This document shows, one piece after another, positions 1 to 14,000 of a stretch of DNA of 64,000 nucleotides; the first letter of the stretch is position 1, and each line of letters opens with the position of its first letter. The notes under the pieces were generated by a model. The model was not told the origin of the DNA. It did no database searches and saw nothing but the letters and a program-made list of their open reading frames with translations. A program made the position numbers and the translations under genes. The stretch is from Cruorifilaria tuberocauda (taxonomy: Eukaryota; Nematoda; Chromadorea; Rhabditida; Onchocercidae): assembly GCA_013365365.1 (NCBI GenBank), contig JABVXU010000002.1, positions 62,001 through 126,000 of the forward strand, read 5' to 3'.

Positions 1-265
1 TTGCAATTTTTCTGGAAGGGAAGATCAGTCGTGGTAGTTCCTTTACATTTTTTCGCTATTCCTTTATTAGGGAATTCCATGCTTCTTTGTCTTCTTCGGA
101 TATAACTTGATACCATTTTTTCCCTATAAGTTTTGAAGAAAAAGTTTGAATCGAATCATAATTGGCATAAGAAATATCCAATTGAATCTCATTGATTGCA
201 ATTTTTCTCTTTTTGTGAGGTCATCTTCGTTTTAGAGTTTTAAAATGGTTTCAGAAATATCCTTT

Positions 266-850
266 TTAGAATTTCAATTGATCCAAGAATTTTCTTGAGT
301 CGTGTCTCATCTGGTCTATCATTTTTATAAATAAGTTTATTAAATTCGTTATCATCGAGAATGATTCTCTTCCGTCATTTGAAACTTCTTCAAAGATAGT
401 TTTCATTTCCTCATAATTTTTGAATGCTTCTTGGGTTCCTTTGTTGGAAAAACATTGTAAACGTATATTTCTGATTTCTAAAGCACTTTTGCTTCCATGA
501 GTTTCCAAGCGATAATTTGAGTGAGAATAGAAAGAGAAATGATATTAATCCAAATCTTTGAACTCTTTGAAAACGATGACATACGAGATTTTTCTTGGTG
601 ATTTTTCGTTTGCCTTCTTTAATAGAATTGATTTTAACATAATCTAACTCAGATTTTGTTTGGTCTTCATTAAAATTAGAAGCATTTTTATAATAAATGT
701 AAGGTAATTGATATATTGATTCTCAGATAGTATCGATCTGACCTTTCTATAAATTAGGAAAAATCTTGATTCCGTATCCTGGATCTTATACGATGATATG
801 AATTCCGATAAATGGTCAGCTTCAATAAGTATATCTGCTGTTCCTAACAT
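266..850 (-). pseudogene. Degenerate BEL/Pao pol start (protease/RT junction)
   Basis: Two short open stretches lie on the minus strand, 850-644 and 508-266. The first contains the pattern ILIEADHLSEFI followed by a hydrophobic segment, which resembles the region after the aspartic-protease active site in BEL/Pao pol, where an ILIG.D..F motif is usual. The second is charged and coiled-coil-like, as in the linker before reverse transcriptase. Stops and frame shifts separate the two, so neither is functional. Assignment of the second stretch is weaker than that of the first. Confidence 0.55.
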
Positions 851-1379
851 GTATCTTCTTCATCTAGTTTTCTAAGACATGTTCTATATGGCTAAGGATT
901 AGCTTAATGACTTGTCGACTATTTGTTAAATAGTCTAATACATAAGTTTTGATGGTTATAATTTTGCATTTTATGGTTTTTTTATTTCCAATTTAGTATC
1001 TGATTTTGGTTTGAAACTTCATTGCTGAAAGAGAAGAACCTCAGATCTTTTATGATCCCTTTTAAATTCAACTAATTTGCTATTCTTTCGAGAGATAAAG
1101 GATGATTGTAATCTATGTTAAATGATACCACAGCTTCTTTTTGAATTTTTGGTATATGGATTACTTCAGTCTCTTTAAATTTCTTACCTAAATAGTCGGT
1201 TGAATTAGTTACGGGCTATTGCTATGTAGCATTCGTTTCAGTTTCTTTGATGAGCATTTGGCTCTCTAACTAAGTTCATTAGGAATGGTCGGAGATTATC
1301 AAGCCCATTAAATCTTGTCTGATAAACCTTGTTCAAGATCCATGGTTATCATTTAAAATTGATATTGATTTAATACTTG

Positions 1380-2095
1380 AATGCTTCAACTTCTCATCTA
1401 TTACTTTTAATTGGTGGAGAACTCTTTCCATCGCCTCAGTTGTCGACTTTCACTCTTTATCATTTCGTTTGAGAGAATGAAATTCATTATAGAGTGATTT
1501 CTTTATAATGAGAGTTTTGCTTAATTTTTCGATCAATCAGTTCATAATTTTCGATGTCATAGTCATGATTGATTATCAGGCCTCTCCTTTCAAACATGAG
1601 ATCAAAAAGCTGATGAGTTTTTGGATATTTGAAATTTCCTGAGGGTGTGTAGCTGCGTTAAACTGCTCCAAAATTCCTTCAAAATCTTTGAATCCACGTT
1701 AAATTGATAATAGAAGTTATGATAGGTTTATTGCCAATGATAAATGGATAAGGGTGAATTTCGATATTTTTCATATTCATCATAATATGACTTCAAGGTA
1801 ACAGTAACTTTACTATTTAGGTAACTTTACATCATTTAACCTTATTTTTCATTGGCATTTGTCTTCTTTATTGTTGAAAGCATGATTTGTCATTGGAGAT
1901 AACTAATTTTGATTGATCGATTCCATCATACTGAAGTACAATTTGAAACATCTGACGATTCTTTTTTGGTTTCATATTGTTGTCTTCTTGCGGTACATTT
2001 CGATCTAGCGGTATTGGATATAATTCTTTCCTCGAGAGGTTTTAAGATTTCAGTTGTTGATTGAACTAGTTGGGCTAAAGCAGTTGACATCGACT
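1380..2095 (-). pseudogene. Degenerate BEL/Pao gag fragment
   Basis: Reading the minus strand with frame changes, residues typical of the BEL/Pao gag region appear: a FNAA.H..EI..IQK block (about 1690-1620), an SCLKGEA block near 1600-1580, and a NE.HSLKRNDKE block followed by TEAMERVLHQLK (about 1490-1410). These blocks are collinear with the family but separated by in-frame stops and at least two frameshifts. No intact product is possible. Confidence 0.62.
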
Positions 2096-2110
2096 GTACT
2101 CGGACACCAA

Positions 2111-5025
2111 TTTATGGTGAGAAGCATTTTGTATAGATAAATTGGTTTGTTTCACAGATAAAATTTATTTCCTTTTTTGGAAGATATTGTATTTCCTGAT
2201 GAAGGTTTTTTTCTTTGTTGAGGATTGAATTTAAAGAGTCGATTAATTAAGTTGGGAAAATGAGAAAGTTGCGTAGTGATTGGTAATTAACTAACAAAAA
2301 TTTCCTTACTCGACAATCATTTTTTAACTGATAAGTGAGCAATACATATGATCCTGGATGCACGAAGTTCACAATCATGAGATAAACGAATTAATTAAAA
2401 CAGTTGAAATGAGAACAGATGGCAGATGAAACAACGGTAAATCAATCCTAAGTCATCCCTTAAAGATAATGATTAAACAAAAAGGTGATGCTACAATGAA
2501 TTGAGATAGAACCAAAAATCCTATCTCATTTAACTAATATATTTACACAATGATTTTCTAACATACAATTTCATAATCTATGAATTTAACATTTTTTATT
2601 ATAAATTTCGGCTCTACCAACACTTCTCACAGTTATTTTTACACCGAATAGGAAGGTGTAGCTGATAATCATCATCAATACTTGAAAAAAAAGCTATTTG
2701 AGAAAACTGAGAAATGACATTTACATACGTAAATGATTTTTATCAGAACCTTGAAAAAAACTGTTAGCCAATATGGCATTTGATGCTAACATTGGTTGAC
2801 TAGACAGTTGCGCCAACATTAACCTGGAACTAATTGCGATGAGTTCATTGCACTGACATATAAGAATATGAGTAATAATTTTGACAGAAATTATGATGGT
2901 AATGACATTTCTGCAATAAATACACAAAATTTGATGTGACTTTATTTTTCTTTAGTTGACACTGAAATAGTATTTCAGTAGAGTAAAATGATGAGAAGCT
3001 TTTGCACAGAAAAACGAATGACACAACATATCAGTTACTTTCTGCAAAGTCTTCCAAGTTTAATTATTTTCATCTGTCTAAATTACATCCATTTCTAATT
3101 CATATGCTCAAATGCATGTAGAACACAGCAGAATTGGTATTATAAGAAATTAGCAATTTTTTTAAAATGATTACTAGGAACATCACTGGTTACAACTTTT
3201 ATAATATTTATTTAGACAGTTCTATTATTTATCCAAATTAATAATTATATTTCTGAAGCAATTCATATAATTATCTTCCGTTTGACAATTTACAATAATT
3301 CATTTTTCAAACAGTAATCATTGGAATAGAGAAAAATAAATTCACTATGAATTGATTATTTCTCACATATATGGAAACACGCAATCATTCATCCAATACT
3401 TTTCTTTCGGACCAACAATAATTATGCGAATTATTGTGAATCGTTCTAGGACGAATTAAAATTTTTTTGTCCTTAAAAAAATTGTCCTTTGAAATCTTTT
3501 ATTAGTATGGGAAGCATTTCAGAATCTTTCCGAAACTTTTTAATTTCCTTTTTCTTCTTTAGAATCTTTAATCATTCGAAAAGAATTTTTAAATACACCG
3601 AATTCTTATAAGTCCAGTGGAAAGTCGAAATCGATTCTTGCGTTAACTGTGCATTGGACAGTTTCGCTTAGAATAGTTAAGTGGAATAAGAAAATTTTTA
3701 ATAATTAATTTTATTTATTAGATTGAGAAACTGCAGTTTTTTTATCATCAAAGCAATTTGGCAAGTTTAAAAAAGTTTAAAAAAGGAATTTTGAATTCAT
3801 CCAGGGACATATATAGCTGTTTCCTTGCAAAATACACTTGGAATTTTATTTTATCAATTAAATCCTTTGTGAAGATAACTTGAGGTAACATTTAAATTAA
3901 TCATTATCCTTTCCAGATTTCAGGCCTAATTTTAACATCGCTTTATTTTTGTTTAAGACATAGCTCCCTAGCAACCACACTTAAAGCTGACTTATCTGTG
4001 ATTCACTCATTGGTTTCCATGGAGAATAAAAAGGTTCGTTGTACAATATTGGTCATGAACATCTGTTCCGATGCTTAGTTGAGTAAAAAACATATTTTTT
4101 TTATTGATTTTAACATTCCATTTTCAATATTAAAAATTTTTTTTTAGGTTCCATTTTTTGTTTTAATTCTGAAATCCTATTTGTAATAAGATTTTATTGA
4201 TTTCAACATTCTAGTATATAATATTTAATGCTAAAAAACTTGTCAAGTTCCTAATCAATTATAGATACTGTGAAAACTAAATAATTTAAATTATTAGTAG
4301 TACACTTTGCTGGTAGATTAATCGAAATAGCTGGCAGTTTAGGTCTACTCTAAAAAGTTCTATCCGACCATAGGTCTCATATTGTTGTATCTCTATCATA
4401 ATTGTTTATTTCAGTGGTTCATTCTGCTTGCAAAATATTCTTCAGTTTTCTTTCCTTTAAAAGAAACAACGATTTTTACATAAATTTACTTTGTAATGCT
4501 AACTAATATAAGAATAAGTTCAATTAGTTCTGTATTTTTCCACGTTGAAATATCCCATGTTAACCTCTCTGGTACTTTTAACTTTTATTTCCCTCCTGCT
4601 TTGACCTTTTCATCCTTCCCTTTCCCATACTTTGGTCAAGTTCAAATAACGAATATTTCTTCTTAATATCACTTACATATCCCCTCGAAATACTGCATTT
4701 GCCTCATTATTTCTGTTTAATTTCAATGTTTGAGTTGGTTTTCTTTTGAAATCACAGATTCTAAATTCTATTAAATTTAATTTGCTCTTATATAATTAAT
4801 CCTTCCTTCCATTATTGTATTGTAAGATAAAGTATTTCACTCCGTTCTTTTTTTTGTTTTTCCAATTTTATTTGAAATTTCTGAATTACAAAATGAATTT
4901 GAAATCTTTCATTATCTTATTATGGATTTGACAAATGTACGCGACATTTGTGCAACATTTTAGATTTCATAGCACCATTAAATATTATTTCATGCAGTAA
5001 ATTAATATTTTGGTAAAGATAAGGT
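2111..5025. other. AT-rich intergenic region upstream of grdn-1
   Basis: About 2.9 kb between the retrotransposon relic and the first Girdin exon. Only short, low-complexity open frames are present on both strands. A possible trans- or cis-splice acceptor (TTTCATGCAG) ends at 4997, 28 bp before the Girdin start codon. Otherwise nothing was recognised. Confidence 0.6.
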
Positions 5026-8000
5026 ATGCTTCAATCATGTAATAACGGGAAGAAACTGAAAGAGCATGAAGAGGAGGAATTTTGGAGGAAACCGCTTGGT
5101 GCGTGGATAAAGTAAGTTTTATGAGCATAATATAACAAATTCTGTTAAATTTTCTTTCTTCTCAAGAAAATCCAAGTCATAAATCTTATCAAACTAATTT
5201 GTGAAAATCCTTTTCTGGTAATATAAAAAAATAATATTGTTTCATTAAAAAATTCAATAATTCAGTAACCCACTGAAATAATAGTTAAAGATGGAAAGGA
5301 AAAATCGATAACTGTTTTAGAGATTGTATTATTGGTACTGATGCATTACTACCGGAAGCAGCATGGAGAACGGAAGCGTATCGTGGACGTGTCTTACGAT
5401 TCTCGGAGCTCTGCGACGGTTTTGTTTTCAGTCTTCTCTTCCTTTTCGTGTACGCTTTATAATTTTTTCTAGCCAGTTTTTTTTGAATTGTTATATCTTG
5501 CGACGGAAGATTACCGAGGATTTTAGATTTTATAGGGAAGAATAGCCAAATACTAAACCACACTCTCATTTGATATTTATTTATTTGAGGTTTTTACGAA
5601 TTGAAAGCTCTTTTATTATAATTACATACTTAAGCTTACTCATTGAAGATAATTGGAAAAGTTAAGAGCCGGAAGACTTTTTGTCATGTTTAAATTAGTA
5701 ATTGTTAATACTTCTTCCAAATTCATTGATTTAATGTAATTTTTTAATTCTAATTTCGTGTAACGCAGCGTTTATAAACAGAATAGGTTGATTCTTTTGT
5801 TAGAAAGCAAATTAACAGATTTATAAGTAATAAAAGAGAAACTTATGATTTTACACGATAAGTACTTCAAATTTAGAGAAGTGAAAGATGATATTGCAGG
5901 GAATCGGATACGTTAAATTTGATAATGATGCGTGATGGAGAAAGTTCACTCTCAGATACAGCAACTAATTTAAAACGATTTTCATTGCTGCTAGGAAATA
6001 TTCGAAAGTTTTATCGAGTAAGTCTTCCAATCATGAAAGTTTCTAATCTAATCAATTAAGCAGAGGTTTAAATTCAAATTTCAATAAAAATTTGTTTCAA
6101 ATTCCATTTCTGTTTTCCAGCATTGCTTCAATTTTTCGTTAATTTATTACCGAATGAAAAATGTTAACTATTTTTGTTTAGTTAATCTGATTACAATTTG
6201 CATGAATAAAGAGCATTTTTCACAAGTATCTTTAAAATATATAACTTTCCGCGTCCTTCACCGATGGTAATCGATAATGAATTATCGTAATCATTGAAGT
6301 GTCACAGATTTACTACTATACAAATGGATATGAATCAAATTGAAAAATTGAATTTGATTTGAGAATTAAGTTAATTTATTTGAATGATATGATATTCTTT
6401 TATTATTTAAGGTAACTTATTTCTCACGTTTGTTGCATTTGAGGGCCTTTAAAGTTTATATTTGTGTAACGTAACAAACAAATGATTTATTGTGAAAAGA
6501 AAATTTGAATATAGTGAATGATAACAGATATCATTCATCATATAGGTTGTTTCCATATTATCATTTATAGAAATATGGTTCTCAAAAACCAATGATATTA
6601 ATGAATTGAATTTCTTGAGATATCTTTCGAAAAATTATTCATATTTTACAGTTTGCTATTTTTTTTTTCTATATTGAAATTTCTTTCAAAAGAATTGATA
6701 GTGCAATTTCTTTAAAGAAATTAATAGAATAATTTTATAAATTAATTTAAAAAAAAATAAATAACTGCATTATTTAACGAATAAATGATTTTGCCACAGT
6801 TTTTTTAAAGTAATTTTTATTGCAGCACTTTTCCTGCTAATTTCGGAATGAGAATCTTTTAAAATATGTACTTCAATTATAACTAGAATTTTTTCTTCTT
6901 TGTCATAATGAAAACAATTAGCGATATCCAGTTTTTATCATATGGAAATCATAGTGTCAACTAGTTGATCTAGAAAAATATTATTAGTGATGATGTGAAG
7001 GAAAGGAGAAATATAAAAAATGAAAAACGAATATTTAAAAAATCTTTTGTCCATTTCATAAATTTCCAAATCTTTTTTTTTGAAATGAGAAATTAAAAAA
7101 AATTCAGGAAGGAAACATTTCTGATTTGTAACTTAGTCTTTCTCATTTCTGCAAAAATATCAAGTAAACTTAATTCTCATTTCTGAGAGCTATCTTAATC
7201 GTTATCATGAAAATACGATAAGCCGCTAGTTATTAATTGTCATAATCGTTAGCCGATTCTATGATCTTTTCAGCAATGTCAATGATTTTTCTCTTTTTTT
7301 TTTTGAAAATCAATTCATTAATATTTAACCATCTATACTGTGGACAGAAAAGATAAATTTTTTTATAGCGAAGCGTTTAAAATAAGAATTTAGGTAAAGT
7401 ATAGGTTGAGATGATAAGAGAAGATAAGTTCCTGCTCAAAATATATTTTTTTTGTGGTGAACACAAGTATTCCCTACTAGTTAAAGCGCTTGCTTGACCG
7501 ATTTCAATTGAAAAGAAATACTGAAATAAGAGATAACGAAAGTATATATACTTAGCATTGCTTCCCTCACCTGCACCCTATTTTAATGATATGCATATCA
7601 TGCAAAATAGACTAACAACATCCTTCTGATATGTAACTTTTACTTGAATTTTTGTCTGAAATCTTTGAAAATTTTAATTTAATAAAAAGTCTATTGCTAA
7701 CATAATCTAAAAATCTTTCAGTTAGATCGAAAGGTATATATATAGAGGTTTACAGTATAATAAAAAAATGATGAGGCCTTTTTTTTAAAGAATAATTTAT
7801 GTTTGACGATTAATTCCTGTTCATAACATTCTTTTAATTTCTTCTATAGAATTCTGTTTTCCCTTTAGTAATTTAACTTAATTATTAATAAAAATCTGAT
7901 AAGGCATTTAATACTGAATATATGATCATTTGGAAGCTTACTTATTACATGAATATAATAAGACATATTTTAATAAAGGATTGAATATTTTATTAACCAA

Positions 8001-11000
8001 TGGAATGAGTATTTATTGTATTGTCAAGTTACACAAACGATCTTCCACTCTTGATCAACACCCTTAATGGATTGTTGTTGTTATTGTCACATGCACACAC
8101 GCACGCACACACGCACACGCACACATGCAAGCGGGACACGGGACAGACTAACAAGGATGACCTTGCAGTTTGACCGATTTCACACCATTTCATCCCTGTG
8201 GGCATAGCATTTCTAAAACAATTCTGTTTAAAAACATTGTTATGCAAATATTTCATTTTTATTTTTCAATCTATCTAATTAATATTGAATGATTGTTTAA
8301 TTCATTGATCAGGGAATTTCATTTTATACTGTTGGCTGTAATTTGATAACGTAGAACATTGAATTGTCCTTCACGTACGAATTACAAAAGGTTAGTATAA
8401 GGCAATCAAAGGTAATCGTCGTTTCAGGAAAAAATGAGACACCTAAAATACGTATTAATGCTATTAATGAAATGAAATAATTAGCACGAGATTTATTTCA
8501 TCCTTTTAATTTTATAATTATTGATTTTTGCTATACTTATATAACGGAGTTCTTAAGTTGTATAGTTCGTTCTCTTCTCACATCATTTATTTAAATTTAA
8601 TTTAGGAAATGATTAAGTCATTTTACAATCATAAAGAAAAGTTTTATTTACCATTTATACAAAAAGGTAAATTTGTCGCTGATATCAAACAAATTTATAG
8701 AATTTGATGCGAACAAATTAAACATCTGGAAAATCTCTAATATCATTAACTTGCTACTAAAAAATGATTATTAATTTTAATGAAATTTGAATTTTCTAGA
8801 AATAAAAAGATCTAAGAATTGAAATACATCATTTTTCCCTCTTAGTTCAAATTTCCATTTTATTTGATTTATTTTGTTAGAATGAACAAAATTATTTTAT
8901 AATAAATATTAATTAAAAAAAATTAAATTTCATTATGGTGCTCAGAATACGTCCACAGAATTTTGAAGATTAAATAATTAGTTCTAAAATGGATGTTTTT
9001 GTAATTTCACTAACACGAATTGCTCAAATTTATAATTAAATTTTTTGAAGGGAGCAAAAATAAAAGTTATATCCGATATTACTGATTTGATAATATTTCA
9101 GTGAAATGTTGAATATGTTGGAATAGTATTGTAAAATTATCGTGAACACGGAATAATTTCATTCATTTCCACCAGTTGCTTTCTTTTTTGTAAGCAATTC
9201 ATAGGAAAGATCAAGTAAAAAACAATAACCAATTAAAGAAATTAAAAAAAAAATTTTAGTTAATGCGGAAAATGAATTACATACAGCGAAGAACAAAATT
9301 ACAGTTCTTTTAATGAAATGAAATAAATGGTGCCGTGAAGAAAATTTCATCATTCATTGCAGAAGCAATTAAACAAATTGATTGTAATGCCTCTACCGGA
9401 TCTTCTGACCATCGTACGGAATCCGTATCCCGGTTCGTTTCCTTTTCTTCTCTTTTTTTATCTCATTATTGATAGCTATGTTTTAGTTTTATTCTTTTTT
9501 TCATTATATTATCATTCATCAGGAGTTTTCCGAGAAATTTCATTCCTGCATTATCAGATTACCAACAGTATCCAGAAAAAAACCTTCCGAATCAACCATC
9601 AACTTATTTCATCACTTATTCTAATTTTCTTATTATCAGTTATTCCATCTGATCATTTTTTTTCTAACTTGTTTCCCGTAATAATTGAAAAAATTTAGTT
9701 CTTTTCTTGTTTGGAATTTCTCTGCTATGATATTTTGATTTAATAATTAATTAATATTCATAGCGTGAAGTACGCTAAATTCTTTTGTAACGAATCATCC
9801 ATTCTCATTTCTGAACCGGCAACTTCATATAGTCTCGCGCGCGCGCTTGATTCATCGATCTTTCACGTACGTATTTTCTTAGTGGTAGAAGTTTTCTTTT
9901 TAGCATATGATTATCATAACTACCATAATAAATAATGTCAAAATTATGTGAAAATTAAATTTTTGAGTTATTTCAGTCAAGAATTTTCTAGTGTTTAGAT
10001 TTAAATCAAACTATATTAATCTTACGCAAACTATATTAATTTTCCATAGTCTGCTCTTATGTAACTTAAATATATGCTTAAGAAGCTCGTTGAGCTTTAG
10101 TAAATGGGAACTTACTAAGGTGTTACGTAATAAAAATCTAGGAATAGAAATACTCACTTGAGAGAGAGAGGGAGAGAGAAGAGAGAAAAAGAGAAAGAGA
10201 AAAGCAAATGATCGTCTTTTAAAACTTATCCATTCTCATTGTCATATATTTCATTTTCATATAAGTATTTGGTACTAGATCTGATAACCTGATAATATAA
10301 TTCTTGTTGAACAGTTGCTGAACAATTGGGGAGGGGATGAAAAAGAAATTTTATGCCAGTTGATGATATTTGATATGCGACATCAACAGAATATTTAAAT
10401 ATACTCCAGTATGGGATCTAATAAATCATTTCAAATATTCTACTTTTCGCAGCTAACCTTATTACCCTATTATTTGAAAGACTTTGATAGATCATGAGGA
10501 ATAAAGCAATGTGAGAGTATATAATTAATTCGTTTTTCTTTTTTAGCAATTAATTTTTGAAAAAATAAATTTCTTTCCCTTAGCCATCAAAAGCTTCAAA
10601 TATGAGTAGATAGTTGAGGAGGAAATACTTAGTTATTCTGAATTAATTTAAAAGAAATGAAAATTGTAAAGCGAAAAGTTTATGTGTGATTTAACCTAAT
10701 TAGAAAATCTATCGACAATAAGGAATGAATTATCAAGCAGTTTTTCAAAAATTAAAAAGACTATTTAAATATTTCTTCTTAAAAAATTTTATTCATTCAT
10801 TAGGTTGTATTTTGCTGTGTAAGTGCCTTTTTCTGTTTAATAAGTCTTAATATTTTCCATTTATCCATCGCTATTCACCAAATCTTAATTTATTAAAAAT
10901 CGAGCGAACGGCAGATGTCAGTCATGACCCTATCCAGTTGAAGAGGTCAGTTGCAAAAGGCTGCTATTCTACAATCTATTTGTTTTGCTTACTATTTGTA

Positions 11001-14000
11001 TATGCTTGGTCACTCGGTCATTCTACCATAAGTTTACTCTGGTAAAATCAATTTATATTCAGATATGGTTTATTATTTTTTCACTATCACCTATCATATT
11101 ACTTTTCCATTAAATTTATTTTCCTGAATAATTGGCATCAGAATAATAATATGCATTAATAGAATAATTGTTCACTTAATCGCTAAGCCAAAATTGCAAA
11201 ATTCCTCTAACTTCTTATCAAATTATAAATTTTGTTTTGTTTCTTCAAGTAACTATTTTTTAAGTTTAAGTAAAAAATTTCTATTTATGCATTTATGTAG
11301 TGTTTCTATGTAATTACAAACAAACATCTACAAAAATATCGTTGATTTTTGAACATCCTTTACTATTCCTGCTGTTTACTCATTGGAAAGTATTTGTGAG
11401 ATGCGCATATGTCTTTCCTTCTATTTCAAACTGCTAATTCTTTCATACTTTCATTATTTGCATGTAAAGATAGATGTGTGTACATCTGCGCCTCCACGAT
11501 ACGCATATCGCACAACAGTGATAGTCAGAATCATTAACCTCTCTTAAGTTTATGAACTTATTTGGCCGACAGATATAAACAATGTGAACTATAAATTTGT
11601 TTAGAAATTTTTAGAAATACGATGTTGTTCATTCTCTTCTTGTTCCTTTTACCGCTTTCTATCATCCGTGTCTGTTCGTAAATATGTTCTAGATTAAGCA
11701 ATATGTAATCACTGTTGATAAGGTACAAACTATCCGAAATAAATCTTCTAAGCTCGTCGTTATAAATAAAATTCATATTATTTCTCTATCATATTATTCT
11801 TGAAATTCCATTATAACGAAACTCTTATTTTCTTTTTTTGTTTTGCTTTAATGCAAAATGAGCACTAAACTTTTTTTTCATCTTTCTTTTTCTTCCCAAC
11901 GAAATCAGTTTCTGCTATATTATGCTAAATTGATTGGTTGATTCTGAAAATCATTATTTGCCGAGGATTCTTCCCATTAAAATACTTCTATCTATACTTT
12001 CTAATTTTTACAGTAACATATAATTTCATTTTCTTTAAAATAGTTTTAATTCGATTTTACAAATAGATAAATGAACTTTTAAGGAATTATAGAGTTATGA
12101 CGATCGAATAGCAGAATTAGAGAAATGTGATTGGTTCATTTGTGTCGAAATTTCGTAATAGTAAAGATATGGGATCGGATTGTATTGAGAAGCGAAGGAA
12201 AGACGGGGAAGAAGGGATGGACTTGTTGTCGGCATTGATGAGCACCGTTGTTACGGCTCATGTCCTGTAATCATAACACTGTTTCATTAATTTCTTCATT
12301 TAATTATTGCTTTCATTCTGAATATCATGATTTCTGCACTATCTTTTCCTTCATTTTTCTCTCCTTCACTCTGTCCACCTCACAATGACCACCCAATTTA
12401 ATTAATTCTCATAACTTTACTGTCAGTTTCAACTCTACTACATCTGAATTTACAGTTTGTATTACATAGTGATGCATAAGCTTAATGCAAGTTTTTCAAT
12501 ATTAAATTTATTTTATTATTACTGAAAGAAATATATTTACATCCTAAAATGAGTATATCGTTTGAAACTTCAACTTCATCTCATTAATTTTCTTTTCTAT
12601 CAGATCTCTATGTATCATTCTGAAAAAACAAAATGGGAATGATAAGTTCCTCAAATTATCATATCTAAATAATATTATTTATTTAATAATATTATTTAGA
12701 ATTATTTCAAAAATAATTTTATTCTTTCTTTGACATTTAGTAAGCAAAGGTGTCGCTTGGTAAAAATGAGAAGGTTATCAGTTTCAATTTCATCTTTTAT
12801 CGTTATTATGCGTCTCTCCTTGTGGTAAATTCTTATTTTGACAGTGATTAATTATTGCTTGAAATAGTTTGATAACTGATTTCATTTCTTTCCATTGAGT
12901 ACAATAGTTTATTCATCCACATTATATTTAATGAGAGAGAGAGAGAGGAGAGGAAGAGAGAGATGTAAACATATCAATGTGTGAAAGTATTAATATGATC
13001 CATATCACTGCCTAATATGCTATCCCCACTGCGGTAATCTAACCTAAATCGAAAGCGTTTGCTTTATTTCCAGTAAATCATTGCTTTTCCTTATACCAAC
13101 AGTTATGCAGGAGCATTTCTAAAATAAACGCCGACTTTCAGCATTTTCCTAATAAACCAATCAATCACTCATTTTCATGGCTTTATGTGTGTGGGCGATT
13201 TTTTCATTTTCATTTATTTGCCATCAGCGAAATGGAAAACAGCTATTTTGATACCATTTATAGGACATAACATCTGTGCAAATGATCAGATAGATATGTA
13301 ATACATTCAACAATCAGATATATAATAATGTGGGAAAAATATGTCTTTCCTTTAAAATAATTTTTAGTTTTTTCTTTTATTGAACGATTTTTGCATGTGA
13401 AAACAATAGAAATGAGAAATCATTATTATTGTATTGATTTTCTATTTCTAAATTGTGAATGACCAGAATTTTGCTGGTTTTATCTATGCAATTGATGCGA
13501 AAGAAGTTTTTGCGTTTTTCATCAAAAATTTCATTCTCTTTGAATAAATTTCAAGCATCTTCCCAAACATAACCATTATATTAATGAATGTTTGAGCAAT
13601 GAAAATCATAAAGCAATTTATATTCATATAATAAACGGATTAAGGAAAAACATATCTCAGATAGACTTCTAATTTATTCAATGAATGCTAATAAAATCAA
13701 TTTGATAGTGAGTGGATGATTTGATAAAAGTTGAAAATATTGCAGATGATTGTGAAACGGATGTAAACAATGTATTGTTATTATTACTCGGATGTGCAGT
13801 TCAGGGTGAACAACGTAGTAAATTCATTGAACGTATCAAACGTATGGAAAATGAGCTGCAAACGGCTCTCATAAATCAAATTAAAAAGGTTACCAACAAA
13901 TTTTGTTTACAATATTTCACTTGTTTTTAGCATCATGAATATGAAACATTACTTTGGTTCACTCTTGTCAAATGCTTATCATAATTGTTATTATATCAAA

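Larger units (their letters stand above)
1..2110 (-). mobile_element. Decayed BEL/Pao-like LTR retrotransposon (partial)
   Basis: On the minus strand, fragments of gag and of the start of pol appear in the expected order. Gag-like sequence lies at about 2090-1380, then a protease-like stretch at about 850-640, then a further pol-like stretch at 508-266. The reading frame is broken by many stops and frameshifts, so this is a relic, and it continues past the left edge. At 2110-2101 (minus) the motif TTGGTGTCCG sits just before the gag-like start and could be a primer-binding site. No clear LTR was found beyond it up to about 2500. The family call rests on the gag and protease patterns known for BEL/Pao elements, not on a search. 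Confidence 0.68.

Noticed and set aside
5285..5569. 94-codon minus-strand open frame
   Set aside because: Antisense to Girdin exon 2, whose plus-strand reading fits the Hook domain and flanking splice phases.
8029..8256. Minus-strand open frame with a Val/Cys/Ala run
   Set aside because: The run is a translation of the CA microsatellite within a Girdin intron.
11472..11487. Hairpin AGATGT-GTGT-ACATCT in a Girdin intron
   Set aside because: Six-bp arms of this composition are expected by chance many times in 64 kb.
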